From Cladopsammia gracilis (lineage: Eukaryota; Cnidaria; Anthozoa; Scleractinia; Dendrophylliidae), in assembly GCA_022457155.1 (NCBI GenBank), contig JAJGOT010000241.1, positions 1,049,501-1,113,500 on the forward strand: DNA of 64,000 nt, written 5' to 3'. Position numbers and translations under genes: made by a program. A model generated the notes under the pieces. The model ran no database searches. It was given only the letters and a program-made list of their open reading frames with translations, and was not told the origin of the DNA. Below, in pieces: positions 27,171 to 40,859 of this stretch (its first letter is position 1; the number at the start of each line of letters is the position of its first letter).

Positions 27171-27956
27171 TGATTTAAAAGAAAAAAAGAAGAAAATAGC
27201 GTGCAGATAGGCTTCTAGTCAGACCCTGGCGGCGTTGTTTAAGTGACGTTATTAAGAGCAGTGTAACGATATTGTTTGCATAAAGAAAAACCGGCAGTTC
27301 TGTAAGATTTATTTAGCACTTGGAAATTGTAACGATATTCTATGGTGATTTGATAAATAATAAATCGGGTATTTGTGTTTAAATGAAGATGAATTGGTAT
27401 TTAAAGAGATTACTGGTCGTTCCGTGTGTGTTTATTGATTTAAAATAGTTACATCTTCTCAGTTTTTAGGCGGTCTGTTTTTATTCAAGAGGTGTTAATT
27501 CGATTTCTAGAGTTGTTACTTTAGAGAGTAATATTTGGAAAACGCGTTTAGTATTCTGTATTGTGTAAGATGTGTTGAGTATAGAAAAATTGTATTTTGA
27601 TTTCATAAGTTTTTGGCGAGTTTAATACAGTGGCTCTTTTGTGGTTAGTAATCCGAGATGAGAAGTGTTTATGACGTGCTAATTAGAGTTAAAAGGATGT
27701 AATGCATGTTTGGGGTTTTACACTTTGATGACTTGTCAACGATTTTCTGTCAAAAATGTTCGGCAAATTGATGTTGGTTGTGGTCGCTTTGCGTGGTTTT
27801 GTGCGACTCTATATAGAAGTACTCGATTTTATATCACATGTCTTGTTGTTTTTTAGTTCATTGGAATATTAGGGTTAATTATACACAATTTATGAGAACA
27901 AAGTATGACAACAATGACATACAATTTGCGTGTTTAAGGGTGGCAAAAAAATGTTG
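27171..27956. other. Host intergenic sequence, nothing recognised
   Basis: AT-rich DNA without a supported gene or structured repeat. Confidence 0.5.
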
Positions 27957-28525
27957 GTTTTTATCTCGTTAATGCGCTTGCGCATTAAGCGAGATTTCGA
28001 AGTCGAGTACTAAAAAGGGACAAAAGTTGTTAACAAAATTTTGTGGACTTTTGTCCGGGGGGGTTTCTTGTTCCTTCTTTATAGAAGCTATATTAGGGCA
28101 TTGAGGATATGGTTGGTTAAAGCGGTTAGGATTTCAAGAAGGGCGTCACATACTGCCACTAAAATGTTTGGGGAGCACCCCTGGACCTATTGTTAATTTC
28201 CCTAGGGTATTGGGATGTCAGAACTTGTCATGAACTTGTCATATCTCACATTACGTTACCGCAAAGGTATTAGTTCTTCTTAAATTTCGATATCTCACGT
28301 TACCTATCAGTTTCAATCATTTGTCGTAAAGCCATTATAGCTACTTTAAAAGGGTAAAAATAGGTTAAATGCGTTTTCTTGGGAAACGTAGTTTGAGAGT
28401 TTCACGGTGTATTTTACTAATGGAGAGGTTATAAGAAAGTTAAATGGGACAGGAAAGTTTGTGTGTTAATATGAGCGGTATGGCAGAGCAAAATAGCATG
28501 AACTTTGCGTTTTTTTCTATTGAGT
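27957..28525 (+). repeat. Dispersed host repeat, copy A first part
   Basis: Begins with the near-palindrome TCTCGTTAATGCGCTTGCGC and continues through GGACTTTTGTCCGGGGGGG and GACTTGTCAACG-like host repeat to GGCAGAGCAAAATAGCATG. The same order is seen at 29801-30360 and, reversed, at 37360-37888. Copy A is interrupted at about 28525-29090 by unrelated DNA, perhaps a nested insertion. Confidence 0.75.
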
Positions 28526-29089
28526 TGTGGTTACACACACCTTGGGTTTGGGGCCTTCCCAAGGGTTAATGGCTTGGGTTCGGTTTATCTCAGGTTTCAT
28601 CTTACCCTTGGGGATGCGGTTACACAGTAAAAGACTCCCCAGGGTAAAATATAATAAGATATGAGTTCACTGACACTGCAGTTTACGCGCGAAAACGTAC
28701 AGATCGACATGGATGACACGAATCGAGATCTTGTAAGTTTAATTTCAGTCATTCTCCTGCTTATCATTTGATAAATATAACAATCCGGCATTTTTTTTTT
28801 TTGCGAGAAGACACCGAAGAAGACGCCTTCAACTACGCTATCTTCAAGGTTTGTCGGCGTTTTATTTACATTTAGGAGCTCGCCACGAACTTGCTCGTCG
28901 CCAAGGAGGGCTTGGGTATTTCCACGACCACAGAATTGGTTTCAGCAACTTCTAAATAACAATGCACTCGATCACTGGTGGAAAGAAAATTTTAGAGTTA
29001 CAAGTAAGCGTGCAATTAACCAAGCGTATCAGAGGTCAACTCAGCAGCAGGCGATTTCCTGTATTAGCTACGTTCTGCATTATGATTGG

Positions 29090-30360
29090 CCAAGCGGTTT
29101 GATTGTGCAATAGTATGGTAAACATGTCATAGTTGTGTTGATTTTTTGGCTTATAATGATGACGGTTGAATGGAATTGCGGCAAGCCTTCAATGGCTTAA
29201 ATTTTTGCGTCTTTTGCGTACTGTTACATAATGAAACTGTAATAGCAATTATTAATTGTTTTAAAATAGCACAAAAGCGAAAGTACACGGGTCAGCCAAT
29301 ACTACAACACGTATGCTACCGGTGCCAAGTGCAGGTTCAATCAAATTAGTTGCAACCTGTAGGTAAACGAACTTAATATTCACCTTTATACGGACTTCTA
29401 TTTTATGAAAGGGGTCAATCCGGCAATTTTTTTTTTAGTCATATGGGAAATTTAGCTTAGTCAGAGGCTGTCCTATTCAGTACATTTGATAGCTGCGTGG
29501 AGCTAATTAACACCACTCTTATTACTAATCACGTTAAAAGTGACATCAAATATTCTAGATATGACTTGTTCTCAAAAGAACATGCTATTTTGCTCTGCCT
29601 TTTAAGTCGCTTAGCGAGTGACAACCGGAAATATCGTGAAAAGAAAAATTGGTAAGAATATTCTGCTCCCGGAGGGGGGGGGGGGGGGGACTCCTATAAG
29701 TCGTCAAGCGGAGGTGCTCGTCAGGAAAAAAAGTGAAACCCTGAAAGATATCAAAGTGGCCGTTATCAACCAGAATTTTACCTCTAAAAGATACCATTTT
29801 TATCTCGTTAATGCGCATGCGCATTAAGCGAGATTTCGAAATTACCACGAAAAAAGGGGCAAAAGCTGTTAACAAATTTTTGTGGACTTTTGTCCGGGGG
29901 GGGGGGGAGTTTCTTCTTTCTTCTTCATAGAAGCTATATTAGGGCATTGAGGATATGGTTGGTTAAAGCGGTTAGGATTTCAAGAAGGGCTTCACATACC
30001 GTCACTAAAAAATTTGAGGAACACCCCCGGTCCTATTGTTAATTTCCCTAGGGTATTGGGATGTCAGAACTTGTCATGAACTTGTCATATTTCACATTAC
30101 GTCACTGCAAAGATATTAAAATTCTTAGTTTCGATATCTCACGTTACGTATCAATATTTAAAATTTTCAATCATTTGTCGTAAAGCCATTCAAGCTGCTT
30201 TCGAGAATGGTAAAAATAGGTCAAATACGTTTTCTTGGGAAACGTAGTTTGAGAATTTCACGGTCTATTTTTACGAATGGAGACGTTATTGGACGGGAAA
30301 GTTTGTGTTTTAATATGAGCGATATGGCAGAGCAAAATAGCATGAACTTTGCGTTTGTAT
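29090..30360 (+). repeat. Dispersed host repeat, copy A second part plus copy B
   Basis: 29090-29800 corresponds to 36625-37330 reversed. 29801-30360 repeats the palindrome-headed segment. Homopolymer G (about 29675-29690) marks the same place as the C-run at about 36738-36762 in copy C. Confidence 0.75.
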
Positions 30361-33300
30361 GCAATAGTATGGGAAAGACGTCATAGTTTTATTAGTTTAG
30401 CTACCGTGCACAAGGAAATTTTGACTGAATTTGTTTTGCGGGAGGAAATTTTTGCACGTCGGGACACCTTAAATTTCTGCTGGGAGGAAATGTTTGCGGA
30501 TTTCTGGTCAAGTATAAATAAAATCCAAGGCATCGGTATTAAACAATTTCACTTCCTGACCGGAGGTTTTTATAGTTCTCCTAGTTATATGGTTGCTGTT
30601 CTGGCGCCAATATGAGCATAAACAACGAGAAAACTAGTGAGTGAATTATTGTACGTTGTTGTAAATATGTATCAGTATTATGATAACAGTCTCTGGTTCT
30701 TTTGAGGACGTGTGTGGAGTTGAATCGGGAATACAGATGACTGTTGTGCCGGTCGCCTCGGAGTTATGATAGCAATATATTCACTGTTGAAAAGTTCTTG
30801 TTAAGCCGATATACATCATTAAAACAAGTAATTTTTTCTGCGCGAGTATATTTCTGCGGTGGAAAATTTAATACAAAATAAAGTAATACTGCATAATAAT
30901 GCAACGACGGACAACCTTTGCCTGTATCTCCGGCAGATCAGAAAAAGGTTATGAAAAATACTGCGGTCAGGAATCCCGCATGTTTGATTACTTTAGTACA
31001 AATTTTATAATTTGAGAAATTGGGGCGCTAAGTTTCATGATGTCACTTTCCGGGAAACTTGATAAAGAGTGTACAGCTATTATGCTGGAGATTCAAATAT
31101 TTCAAACCGGATGAAATGGAGATACTGCCTAGCTCCGAGAAACACATTACACTTACACGCGGAATAAACTCTGAGGAGCTATTAAAAAACAATTGCAAGA
31201 TCCCACTATTTCAATATATGACTATCGCATAAGACTTGGATCTTAATAGAATATTTTACGAAATTTTACTGCGGTCGTGACCCCGGGGGTCGTCAAGAAG
31301 ACACTGTCAACACTATATTTTGAGGTTTAAAGCAGACCCATTTAATCTCTAATAGTTATTAAACACATGATACCGGAAATAGAAAGCTCTCGACTTTCGA
31401 ATAAAAAAAGACAGAACTACTATATATTCGCAAATAACCCATTCATGTATAACATTAACTTATGCAGCCATTTCTTTTTCAACTCTCCACAAAAGAAAAA
31501 TCAATGTCCGCTTCACTTTCCAAAACATTTCATATCGATATCGATAACAACATACACAACTGCGTGAAATATTTCCTTTAACAAGCATTGACAACTAAGC
31601 GGAAAACAGATATTTCAGCCCACCCACATCTGACGTCTGGGTTATCAAAAGTTTCTCTGGCTTTTGTTGATAATTTTGTCCGATGGATTATGAATGTTCT
31701 GCGATACTTGTTATCTTTGTGGAATGTCCGGTTTCCGGAAGATTATAAAGAACAGGAAAGAGCGAATCTCAAAACTGTCTTAAAAATGAAATTAAAGTTG
31801 GAAAAATATATATTTGCTTAATTCTTTCTTTGACGAATAGAGGAATTCTAAGGATATGCACTTTTTTGTCTTGACTTCCTGACTGAATTTAAGTCTTAAA
31901 ATAGCAATGAATATGCGTGAACGGAATCTGATCGATCAATGACAGACATTGTAGCGACCATAGGTCATGGATCAGTTCTTTTCTTCTTTAAAATCTCCGT
32001 AAAATTCTTAGATGTTTATATCTTATATATATAAAGATCTACAAACGCGGATAAGCGTAAACATTTATCCGATGCGTTGTGGCACACAAAAAAAGATTTA
32101 AATTGGATGATCCCACAGGCAGACCAATCGTGATGTGAGTGACTCGAAGCCAGTACACAGTAATGAAATATACTAGGTAATAATACGATTTGTCACGGAA
32201 TTGATAAGCGATAGAAAAATCGAAAATATTACACACTAAAGTCTTCGCACCTTTACTTTATTGTCTCTTGATGTATCCTGACCGGTTTAAATGCATTTTT
32301 ACAACTTTTGTCACTCGCCCCACTATCCACTATAAAAGAAGGGAAGGCTGGCGACCTCTGAGCGAACCCTCGCCACGCGAAAGCCAATAAATTCTAAACA
32401 ATTCAACTCAAGCTCCCCGAATTGCCACCAGTGAGGCCGCAGGTTAAATGTCTACCCGTGCGATTCGTGCTAGCTTCCAAATTCCGTTTCACGGTCTCTA
32501 AAAGGGCTCCGTTTTGGAGCGATTCTGGCCATCTTCGCTTCGCCATTGTCCGCGATCCAAACGGCTGTACCACGAAATTCGAATACACAGAGACAAAATG
32601 ACAAAATGACATTCACCCGAGGGGAGGGTCGTTACTTTTGCCCTCGCGCAAATTGACACCGTCGGGGGAGCCGGTGCGTGTAATTCGAACGGAAACCACA
32701 CGCGTGACCTGTCACTTATTTGTCTTTATTTGATAAAGTGCAATTTTTCATCAAGATCAAAAGATAAGTCTCTTTTTAAAATAAAAATGCTCGAAGGAAA
32801 ATTATTAAGCTTGTTAAAACCAATTTGCGCCAAAAAAATCAAAAATCAAAGGTCACGGATATGTATGTGTTTACCGGGAGTCTAGGGTGTACTCTAACTG
32901 CACGTCCGATCCAAGAGAGAGGAAGATAGGGGCCTTGGGAACGAGGTTGGTAGACGTTTCAATAACAAATTGATCGTTACATGTAAAACAGACCGTTGGC
33001 TGTCGGGTGTTGATATGAACGATATGGTCAATAATGTTTAATTTTTATTGGTAAATTGCACAACCTTCTAAAGTCGCTGTCGTAATTTGTCGTATTTTTG
33101 AAGCGGAATCGAGCCGTTTCTCGCTGTTCAGAACGTCTCATGTCGGCAATTTTCGGGGCCACGTCGCTTGTCGTTTTTACCAAGGCTTCTTTAAGCCGAG
33201 ATGTTTTGAAAACAGCTTCGGCTATAAAAGGAAACGAAATCTAATCGCCAGCTCTATTCCTACAAGAGACACCATTCTGCCCGAAGGTACACAATTTTTT

Positions 33301-34082
33301 AGTTGACGGAAAAAGCGACAAGTAAAATATTTTCATTTGCCTTTTTTACAATAGTCTACCTTAGTGAAGTATTTAGATAAAACATTCCTTTTTTACTGAA
33401 GTCTTTTTACTGAACTTATTCACATGCACAAAGTTCTTGTTTTGTCTCATACATCCACATATACACTGCACATATTAATTGGCTGTTTAAAAACATTGCT
33501 AGTAAATCAATTTTAATCCCAAATGAAAATCGTTGCAATATGTTTTAGTTTTGTTTAAATATCAATAAATAAAGATAGTAAATATTTTTTAACCTTCGAA
33601 CATCTTTCCCAAATTTCGATTGATAAGAAAATCGCCATTGTAATGCCATACAAGTCATTGCTTCTAAAATACTGTGACTGATACAAAACAAAGAAAATTA
33701 ACTAAGTAAAAGGGCTCTCTAAAGATAGATTGAATCTAAGTAGTTTTGCCACCCCCATCCCTCCTCATAATTTCCCCCCGTAGCAACCAAATTGGCCTCG
33801 GCTCATTCGCTTAATATAATCAAGTTGAAGTTTCCCCTCAGCTGTAAAATGAAGACTATTTTGAACAAATACGCTAAATTAACATGAAAATTATTTACAT
33901 TCATACTCGTGATTATTTTGTTGCTCATGACTTTTATTGATTTGGTGGCTCGTAAAAAAGCCCTTAAGTCCTCTATGACTGCAATGTCTAACTCTACGAT
34001 TAGACCTACAGGTATTTTCAATCTTTCAACTTCAATAAACCATTTAGCAGCTTTACACATATATTACCTATCACGTCTTTAC
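30361..34082. other. Host intergenic sequence, no gene recognised
   Basis: AT-rich. A TATAAAAG with a downstream AATAAA at about 32330-32395 might belong to an LTR or promoter, but no repeat partner is visible. Other open frames are short and motif-free. Confidence 0.45.
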
Positions 34083-34124
34083 TACATTTACCTATCAAAG
34101 GCACCCAACTTTTCCAATTCTTGT
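34083..34124. other. Paralogous empty site of the adintovirus insertion
   Basis: CTACATTTACCTATCAAAGG then CACCCAACTTTTCCAATT aligns to the left flank (CTATATTTACCTATTAAA) joined to the right flank (GGCACCCAACTTTTTCAATT) of the element, with one ATCAAA in place of two ATTAAA. It therefore shows the host repeat before insertion. Confidence 0.8.
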
Positions 34125-34489
34125 TGTTGTTGTTTATTAACCTTACATTCTCTCGCATTAACGAGATGGCTTTAAGAGCCCTTTGATTTAGTATTGTTTG
34201 ACGTGACAAAAAGCGGGTAGTTGTGTTGGATATATTGAGGAGTTTGAAACTTGGGAAGATATTGTGCGGTAGTTTGAATAATAACAAATTGCGCATGTTT
34301 GTTTAAATGAAGATCAATTGCGATTTAAGTAGATTTCTTGTCGGAAGTATCGTTTAAATTGCTTAGTTTAAAATTCTTTCCCCTTTATTTCGTGTTGTTG
34401 TGGATGGGTGGATAAGTGTATTTCCGGTATGATGTCGTTCGTAAGTATTGAAGACGTATTTTGTACTTAGGGTAACGACATCGTTTGTA

Positions 34490-35301
34490 CAGTCGGACCT
34501 CTATTAAGCGGCCACCCTCGGGACTTTGAAAACTGGCCGCTTAATAGAGGTTGGCCGTTTAATAGAGGTGCAATATAAATTGGATAGAAATGGCAGTCAA
34601 CGTAATTTTATTGCCTCTATATAGCAAAAGGCTTGTTGAAAAGTGAACATATGTGAAGATAAATGCAACAATCATTGAAACAAAAAATTAAGTGCCCTGT
34701 GTTTGCGCATTTCAAGTCCGTGCAAAGTTCTAGTTCTAACACAGAGGGCATGTAGTCGATAAGTACAGTATTTTTTGGTGTTGAGTAGGTACAGAAAAAT
34801 ATGCAAATCCATGCAACAAAACATCAAGTTTCTTAGGCCTTTTTTGCACCAATAGTCTGTAACAATTTTAGCTCAAAATATTTCACGGACGATTTATTTA
34901 AAATAATCCGTCACTGCTGTTTGCCGTTGTGGAGCTCGGAGTTGTAACGAGAAGATCAAGTCATTTGCCTTTCCGATAGATAGGGCAAGGTCCTGGTAAC
35001 CGTGAAACTGGGCAAGTGGAGATTAAATTGCAGTTTTTATTGTTATCAGTTATCACCTTCATATTATCTGTCACCATTTCGCTTGAAAAGATGATTTGCT
35101 GGCCGCTTAATAGAGGTAAAAATACAGTAAACACTAAACTTGCAACAGCAAAAAGGTGGCCGCGGCCGCTTAATAGAGGTGGCCGTTGAATAGAGGTATC
35201 GAATACAGCACTTTACTGACAAACAATTCGGGACTTTGGAAAGTGGCCGCTTAATGGAGGGTGGCCGCTTAATAGGCGGCCGCTTAATAGAGGTCCGACT
35301 G
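34490..35301. mobile_element. pogo/Tigger-like non-autonomous element, 812 bp
   Basis: Ends CAGTCGGACCTCTATTAAGC and its reverse complement (...CTTAATAGAGGTCCGACTG), flanked by TA on both sides (34488-34489, 35302-35303). Internal copies of GGCCGCTTAATAGAGG are repeated near both ends. The TIR is characteristic of the Tc1/mariner-pogo superfamily. No transposase gene is present. Confidence 0.85.
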
Positions 35302-35303
35302 TA

Positions 35304-36329
35304 TTTGAGAAATCTGTGAAGTAGAGTTTTTGTGGAATTGTTCAATTTATTTTCGTCTTATAAATGTATTTTAATTTTGTTTTAAATTTCCGTGCGCGTT
35401 TAATGATTTAAAATAAGTAAATGTTATCAGTTTTTCGGCAGATCTATTTTTGTTCGAGAGGTGTTAATGGATTTTTCTTATGGTAGAATGGTGAATGAAT
35501 TTTTTGATCTCTAAAGTTGTTGCTGAAGAGAGTTATGTAGTCAAAACGCGTTTACGATTCTGTATTGTGTAAGATGTTTTTGACTATAGAAAAACTGTAC
35601 TTTGCTTTTTTAACGTTTTGAGGAGTTTAATACAGTGGCTGTTTTGCGGTTAGTGATGTGAGATGAGTAGAGTTAATGACGTGCTAATTAGACTTAAAAG
35701 GTAAGTCTTGAATTTTTTTCCTTTTAATTGTTGATGACTTGTCAAAGAATTGAAATAAGTTGATAACAGTTTCGATAAACTGAAATATTTTAGTGTGCAG
35801 GCTGGTGTTTAATGACCTCCAAAATGAAATTAATGATGAGGTTTTGTTTAAGTTTAGATTTGTAAGTGAAAAGAGGGATTATTTTTTGGGAAATTTGAAA
35901 ACGTATATCAACTTTTAATAAGACATAGGGTGTCGTTGTGCACAGAGTATTTAAGAATTGTTTACCATTGTATTGTCTGTACTTTTGATTGACGGATGTT
36001 TGTCCGAAGTTTGATTAGAGATCTGTACTGTTCTGTGCATTTGTGAGGGGCTTGGCTAGAAGCATGTACTATCTTGTTGATTCGCGAGTGAACTTGGAAA
36101 GACATTTATATAATTCTCATCATTTAGGGGTGCATACTACTAGCTATAAAAATAGCTGTATTAAGTTTTGCAAATCGTCATTTAGTCCTACTATTACCTT
36201 TGATGGGATCTGGACGGAACTACGAAAACTAATAGATAAACCTGTTCGCAAATGTTTGTCAGAAGGCCGTCGAATGGGTTGGTGTAATGTCGAATGGAGG
36301 GAGGTAGGGAGACAGTATTTTACTATTAA
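35304..36329. other. Host intergenic sequence, nothing recognised
   Basis: AT-rich DNA resembling parts of 27300-27750 in short stretches (AAACGCGTTTA, TAATACAGTGGCT, TGACGTGCTAATTAGA), so probably another dispersed repeat. No gene. Confidence 0.5.
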
Positions 36330-37888
36330 CGGTATAGCAGAACCCCGGAGGGGGACTCCCATATGTGGTTGGGTGGGGGTGCTCGTCGTATCTTTTAGGG
36401 GTGAAAATTCGGGATCTAGGTATCTTTTAGAATATATGATTAAAAAAAAACCTCATTTTCCCAGAAAATGGTATCTTTTAGTGTGTTCCTAGCGAAAGAC
36501 GAGTCGCTACTGCCTTCCGGTGTTCCTTCTGATGGTAGCTGGAATTCGACCCATGTATAGTCAGGTCTATTTATTTCCAGCACTCTAGCCGCATCGCATT
36601 GTTCCATCGCATATTTGGTAAAAAAATGGTATCTTTTAGAGGTAAAATTCTGGTTGATAACGGCCACTTTGATATCTTTCAGGGTTCCACTTTTTTTTCC
36701 TGACGAGCACCTCCGCTTGACGACTTATAGGAGTTCCCCCCCACCCCCCCCCCCCCCCCCCTCCGGGAGCAGAATATTCTTACCAATTTTTCTTTTCACG
36801 ATATTTCCGGTTGTCACTCGGTAAGCGACTTAAAAGGCAGAGCAAAATAGCATGTTCTTTTGAGAACAAGTCATATCTAGAATATTTGATGTCACTTTTA
36901 ACGTGATTAATAATACGAGTGGTGTTAATTAGCCCCACGCAGCTATCAAATGTACTGAATGGGAGAGCCCCTGACTCAGTCAAACTTCCCATATGACTAA
37001 AAAAGAAATTGCCGGATTGACCCCTTTCATAAAATAGAAGTCCGTATAAAGGTGAATATTTTAAGTTCGTTTACCTACAGGTTGCAACTCATTTGATTGA
37101 ACCTGCACTTGGCACCGGTAGCATAGTATTGGCTGACCCGTGTACTTTCGCTTTTGTGCTATTTTAAAACAATTAATCATTGCTATTACAGTTTCATTAT
37201 GCAACAGTACGCAAAAGACGTAAAAATTTAAGCCATTGAAGGCTTGCCGCAATTCCATTCAACCGTCATCATTATAAGCCAAAAAATCAACAAAACTATG
37301 ACATGTTTACCATACTATTGCACAATCAAACCGTAATAGCAATGAATAGAAAAAACGCAAATTTCATGCTATTTTGCTCTGCCATACCGCTCATATTAAA
37401 ACACAAACTTTCCTGTCCCATTTAACTTTCTTAAAACGTCTCCATTAGTAAAATACACCGTGAAATTCTCAAACTACGTTTCCCAAGAAAACGCATTTGA
37501 CCTATTTTTACCCTTATGGCTTTACGACAAATGATTGAAACTGATAGGTAACGTGAGATATCGAAATGTAAGAAGGACTAATACCTTTGCGTTAACGTAA
37601 TGTGAGATATGACAAGTTCATGACAAGTTCTGACATCCCAATACCCTAGGGAAATTAACAATAGGTCCGGGGGTGCTCCCCAAACATTTTAGTGGCAGTA
37701 TGTGACGCCCTTCTTGAAATCCTAACCGGTTTAACCAACCATATCCTTAATGCCCTAATATACCTTCTATAAAGAAGGGACAAGAAACCCCCCCGGACAA
37801 AAGTCCACAAAATTTTGTTAACAACTTTTGTCCCTTTTTCGTACTCGACTCCGAAATCTCGCTTAATGCGCATGCGCATTAACGAGAT
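36330..37888 (-). repeat. Dispersed host repeat, copy C (inverted)
   Basis: 36625-37330 is the reverse complement of 29090-29800, and 37360-37888 of 29801-30360. It ends in the perfect-looking palindrome at 37856-37888 (TTAATGCGCATGCGCATTAA core). 36330-36620 carries a further partial copy (CCCCGGAGGGGGACTCCCAT, GGTATCTTTTAG). Confidence 0.75.
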
Positions 37889-40200
37889 AAAAAAGGACAG
37901 GCTAAACACGACTCCCACTCGTCGCAAAAAGTATTTAAAAGCCTAAAGTGTAAAGCTTTCCCAGCAAGACTTCAGAGAGGATCGCGCCTTTAGATCACAG
38001 TTAAGAACTTGTTCTCTTCGATGATATAAACCTTTTGATCTCGGCGGATTATCTCTCAGATTGATAGGAGGATTCATGCTGTCCAGAGCCGTTAGAATTA
38101 TTTTGTTTCTTTATGCCGTTATTCGGAGCTAGCGCTATTGGCATACATTGTGGTTTCTTTGGCTCACTTTTGTTGCAAGATAAATACTTATCGGCCAAAG
38201 TTTGTTATCGCTTTGAAAGTGCTAGGATCGTTAAATTTCTCAGGCCGTGATTAAATGTCTAAAGTCTGCGGCGTCGGATTGAGAGTCGGATCTAAGATGC
38301 CCATATCCGTGATGCCGGAAACACTTTCTCTCAAGTCTTGCACGCCGCAGACTTTAAATCACACTGGGATGCCTGGCCCCAAACAGGGAGACCGTAGAGC
38401 GTGTAGGGAAATATCAGCGAACGGTAGATTTGAAGAAGGGTATTTAGGGGTACATGGTGCCTCAGCCTGGCAATTATGCCTACTGTTTTACTGATCTAGG
38501 AAGCGATATGTTCAATATGAGGCCTCCAGGTTAAATTTTTGTCAATCAGTACTCCTAAAAATTTTACATAATCTTTGCATTCAAAAGGCGCGAATCCATT
38601 TGGAAGAAGGCTAGATGGAAGCAGAGGGAAGAATTTAGGTTGACAAGAGTAGAATAGAGCAAGAGCGCTAGCAAATAACAGAAGTGCTTTGAACCACGAT
38701 GCTGCGGCCTTATCAACACTGCCTCAGGAGTGAGATAGGTTGATGTATGCCACCACCCCCTCCCCCACCCCCTTAAGATTTCTCTCAAGACTATTTCTTT
38801 GCAGTGACTTTTCGTTCATCCCTTACACACATTTTCTCCATTAGTTCGTTGATGACGGGTTATAATGGAAACGAGGTATGACGTCATAAGTATCATGATG
38901 TCAAGCCATATGTAATGCCACCAAAAAGCAGTAACATGTGTCATTATATCATACTTTACAGCTTCAGTGTACAGTGTACAATGCACAATGTACAGTGTAC
39001 ACCGCGCTGATTTGGTGGCTTATTGACAGAGACGTCAATGCCCAATTAAAATGAGTGACTGCATCCAAATGCCATCCTGGAACCTCGCTTGCATTTCATT
39101 AGTGAATTATTTTCGGTTTATTCATTCCCAACATGAATTATTCACAGTGAAAGGATGTACAAAAGTTGTTGAACTTTATGTCGCTTAGTTGAAAGCCTCT
39201 TAGTTCATATGTATTTGAAGCATTTAGCAATATTAATCTATAGCAGGATTTATTCTAAATTAATGAATGAATGTGGGAAATGAAGATTCAGTTTCTCCTA
39301 TTCTTCATGTGTTATCTTAACTCATCGTGTCCTCTTCAACGTGAGGTGGTTGCGCTTTGATGATGTCACAGGGCGTCATTTGTTTGTTGAGCCGCCATTT
39401 TAGATCCACCATTTTGATTCTTTCTTTCTTTTCGAAAATTACCTCAATTAAACTAAAATTATTCCAAGTCAATAACAGAATGTTATAATAGACTGGAAAA
39501 GTGAAAACATCAAAGCAACTTTTAAAACAAAGAATTTGAGAAGATGAAAAAAACTCAATACTTTCGTCGAAACTGATTTCAAAATTTGGTTGTCGAGGCA
39601 AACTGTCAGCAAACAACTATCGATTGCTTTGGCCTCCCAAAATGATAAGCGCTTAGGAAATTTCCAAAAACGTTGAGAAGGGGTAGCCTGTACATCCCAA
39701 CCGGCCTCCTCTTCCTTTAACCCCCGAGAGTTCAACTATCGATCACCTATGTTGATCGTGCCTGACTTGCAGCGTGTTCGTGCCAAACTTTGGCGATTAA
39801 ATCTGGCGAATTAATTAAGAAATAAACAGTGATATTCGGCTTTTTATTACAAACAGGCTTGAAAAAGGATTTCGAATTCCGATTTCCGGTTTCCTATTCC
39901 GGTTTCCAGATTATAGGGTTGCCCTGTGCAAGCTTATGATCCGGGAAACCTTCTTATCAGCGGTGGGGAAAGTATAGGGGAAAGGAGAAGCTAACTGTAA
40001 TTTCTTGATTGGCCATAGCATAATATAATATCATGAAGTGTGCTCTGTTTTAAAGGATAGGAGGGTTCTAAAACAGAAAGGATTGCTATTGTTCTTTACT
40101 AATAGTGTTTTAACCCTATTCGGCCTGGGCTTTTTTTGAGTTCCTGAGCCCAATGTGTCCCCCCCCCCTCCCCTTCGTAACTTCAAGAACATTAAGGCTA
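37889..40200. other. Host intergenic sequence, dispersed repeats only
   Basis: Contains a small inverted pair AAAGTCTGCGGCGT/ACGCCGCAGACTTT (38257-38270, 38339-38352), a GTGTACA-type short repeat (about 38960-39003) and, at 39675-39795, a repeat (GGGGTAGCCTGTACATCCCA ... AGCGTGTTCGTGCCAAA) also found at 50868-51005. No gene recognised. Confidence 0.5.
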
Positions 40201-40388
40201 TTCTCACTGGTGCCATCATGCACAAACACTCCCAAATCCGCTAGAATTCTATTGTTTCTACACCCGTGCATCCGTGAGCCAGTAGGGGGTGGTGTTATGC
40301 ATATATTAGGTGGTTTTGCATAAATAGGCCGTCGTTATCCGGTTTATTCCTCTCTTCGTTCTAACGGCCGCCAGACGTCCGCTTGGCG
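40201..40388 (+). repeat. LTR-like direct repeat, left copy
   Basis: Begins TTCTCACTGGTGCCATCA and ends CCGCTTGGCG. It contains a TATA-like GCATAAATAGGCC and pyrimidine-rich CCTCTCTTCGTTC, as a promoter would. The right copy is 42580-42686 plus 44951-45031, split by a LINE insertion. It could be LTRs of a short non-autonomous retroelement or a segmental duplication. Confidence 0.6.
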
Positions 40389-40438
40389 TTTGTTTCTTTT
40401 TCTAATCATCGCTGCGCCTTCGTATTTCTAGTCTCTAT

Positions 40439-40649
40439 GCCGGAGCAAGTTACTCAGAACCCTGTTGCGGGCGCTGTTGCTGCAGCCTCTGCAGTTCAAG
40501 TTCATCCTTTACAGGCGGCTCCAGCGGCCGAAAACCAGCACTACCGGTTCCCGGCTCTTCCTGCTCCTGTTGCTCGTAATGTTGCTCCGGACGCTGCTCC
40601 CACCGACGCTATACCAGTTGTGGCTCCAGAGGTTGGTTTTTTTCTCTAG
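40439..40649 (+). CDS. Short Ala/Pro-rich open frame after the LTR-like repeat
   Basis: ATG at 40439, 69 codons rich in Ala, Val and Pro (PVAGAVAAASAVQVH, LPAPVARNVAPDAAPTD). It starts 50 bases beyond the LTR-like repeat and stops before the minisatellite. It might be the remnant of the first ORF of a retroelement. Weak evidence. Confidence 0.25.
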
Positions 40650-40859
40650 TTGTTTGTATTTCCCCGGTGTGGTTCGGTTTCCCCTTCCCGCTTTTGTGTC
40701 CTTTGGTGCGGGGTTTAAATTTGTTAGTTTATTTTACAATTCATGGTTCTCTTAGTCGCCACGTGCGCGGGTATGTTTTCCGCTCCGCGTCCATGTTAGT
40801 TGGTTTTGGCTTTCTCATTCGGCGTGATCATTTTTCCGTCCGTGTGATTACAAAACTTT

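Noticed and set aside
32290..32620. Solo LTR or promoter (TATAAAAG, AATAAA)
   Set aside because: No repeat partner, target duplication or TG...CA ends could be seen in the window.
36043..36492. 149-codon host open frame
   Set aside because: It runs into the dispersed repeat (CCCCGGAGGGGGACTCCCAT) and shows no domain.
38257..38352. Small inverted repeat AAAGTCTGCGGCGT
   Set aside because: 14-bp arms only, no terminal structure or duplication; too weak to call an element.
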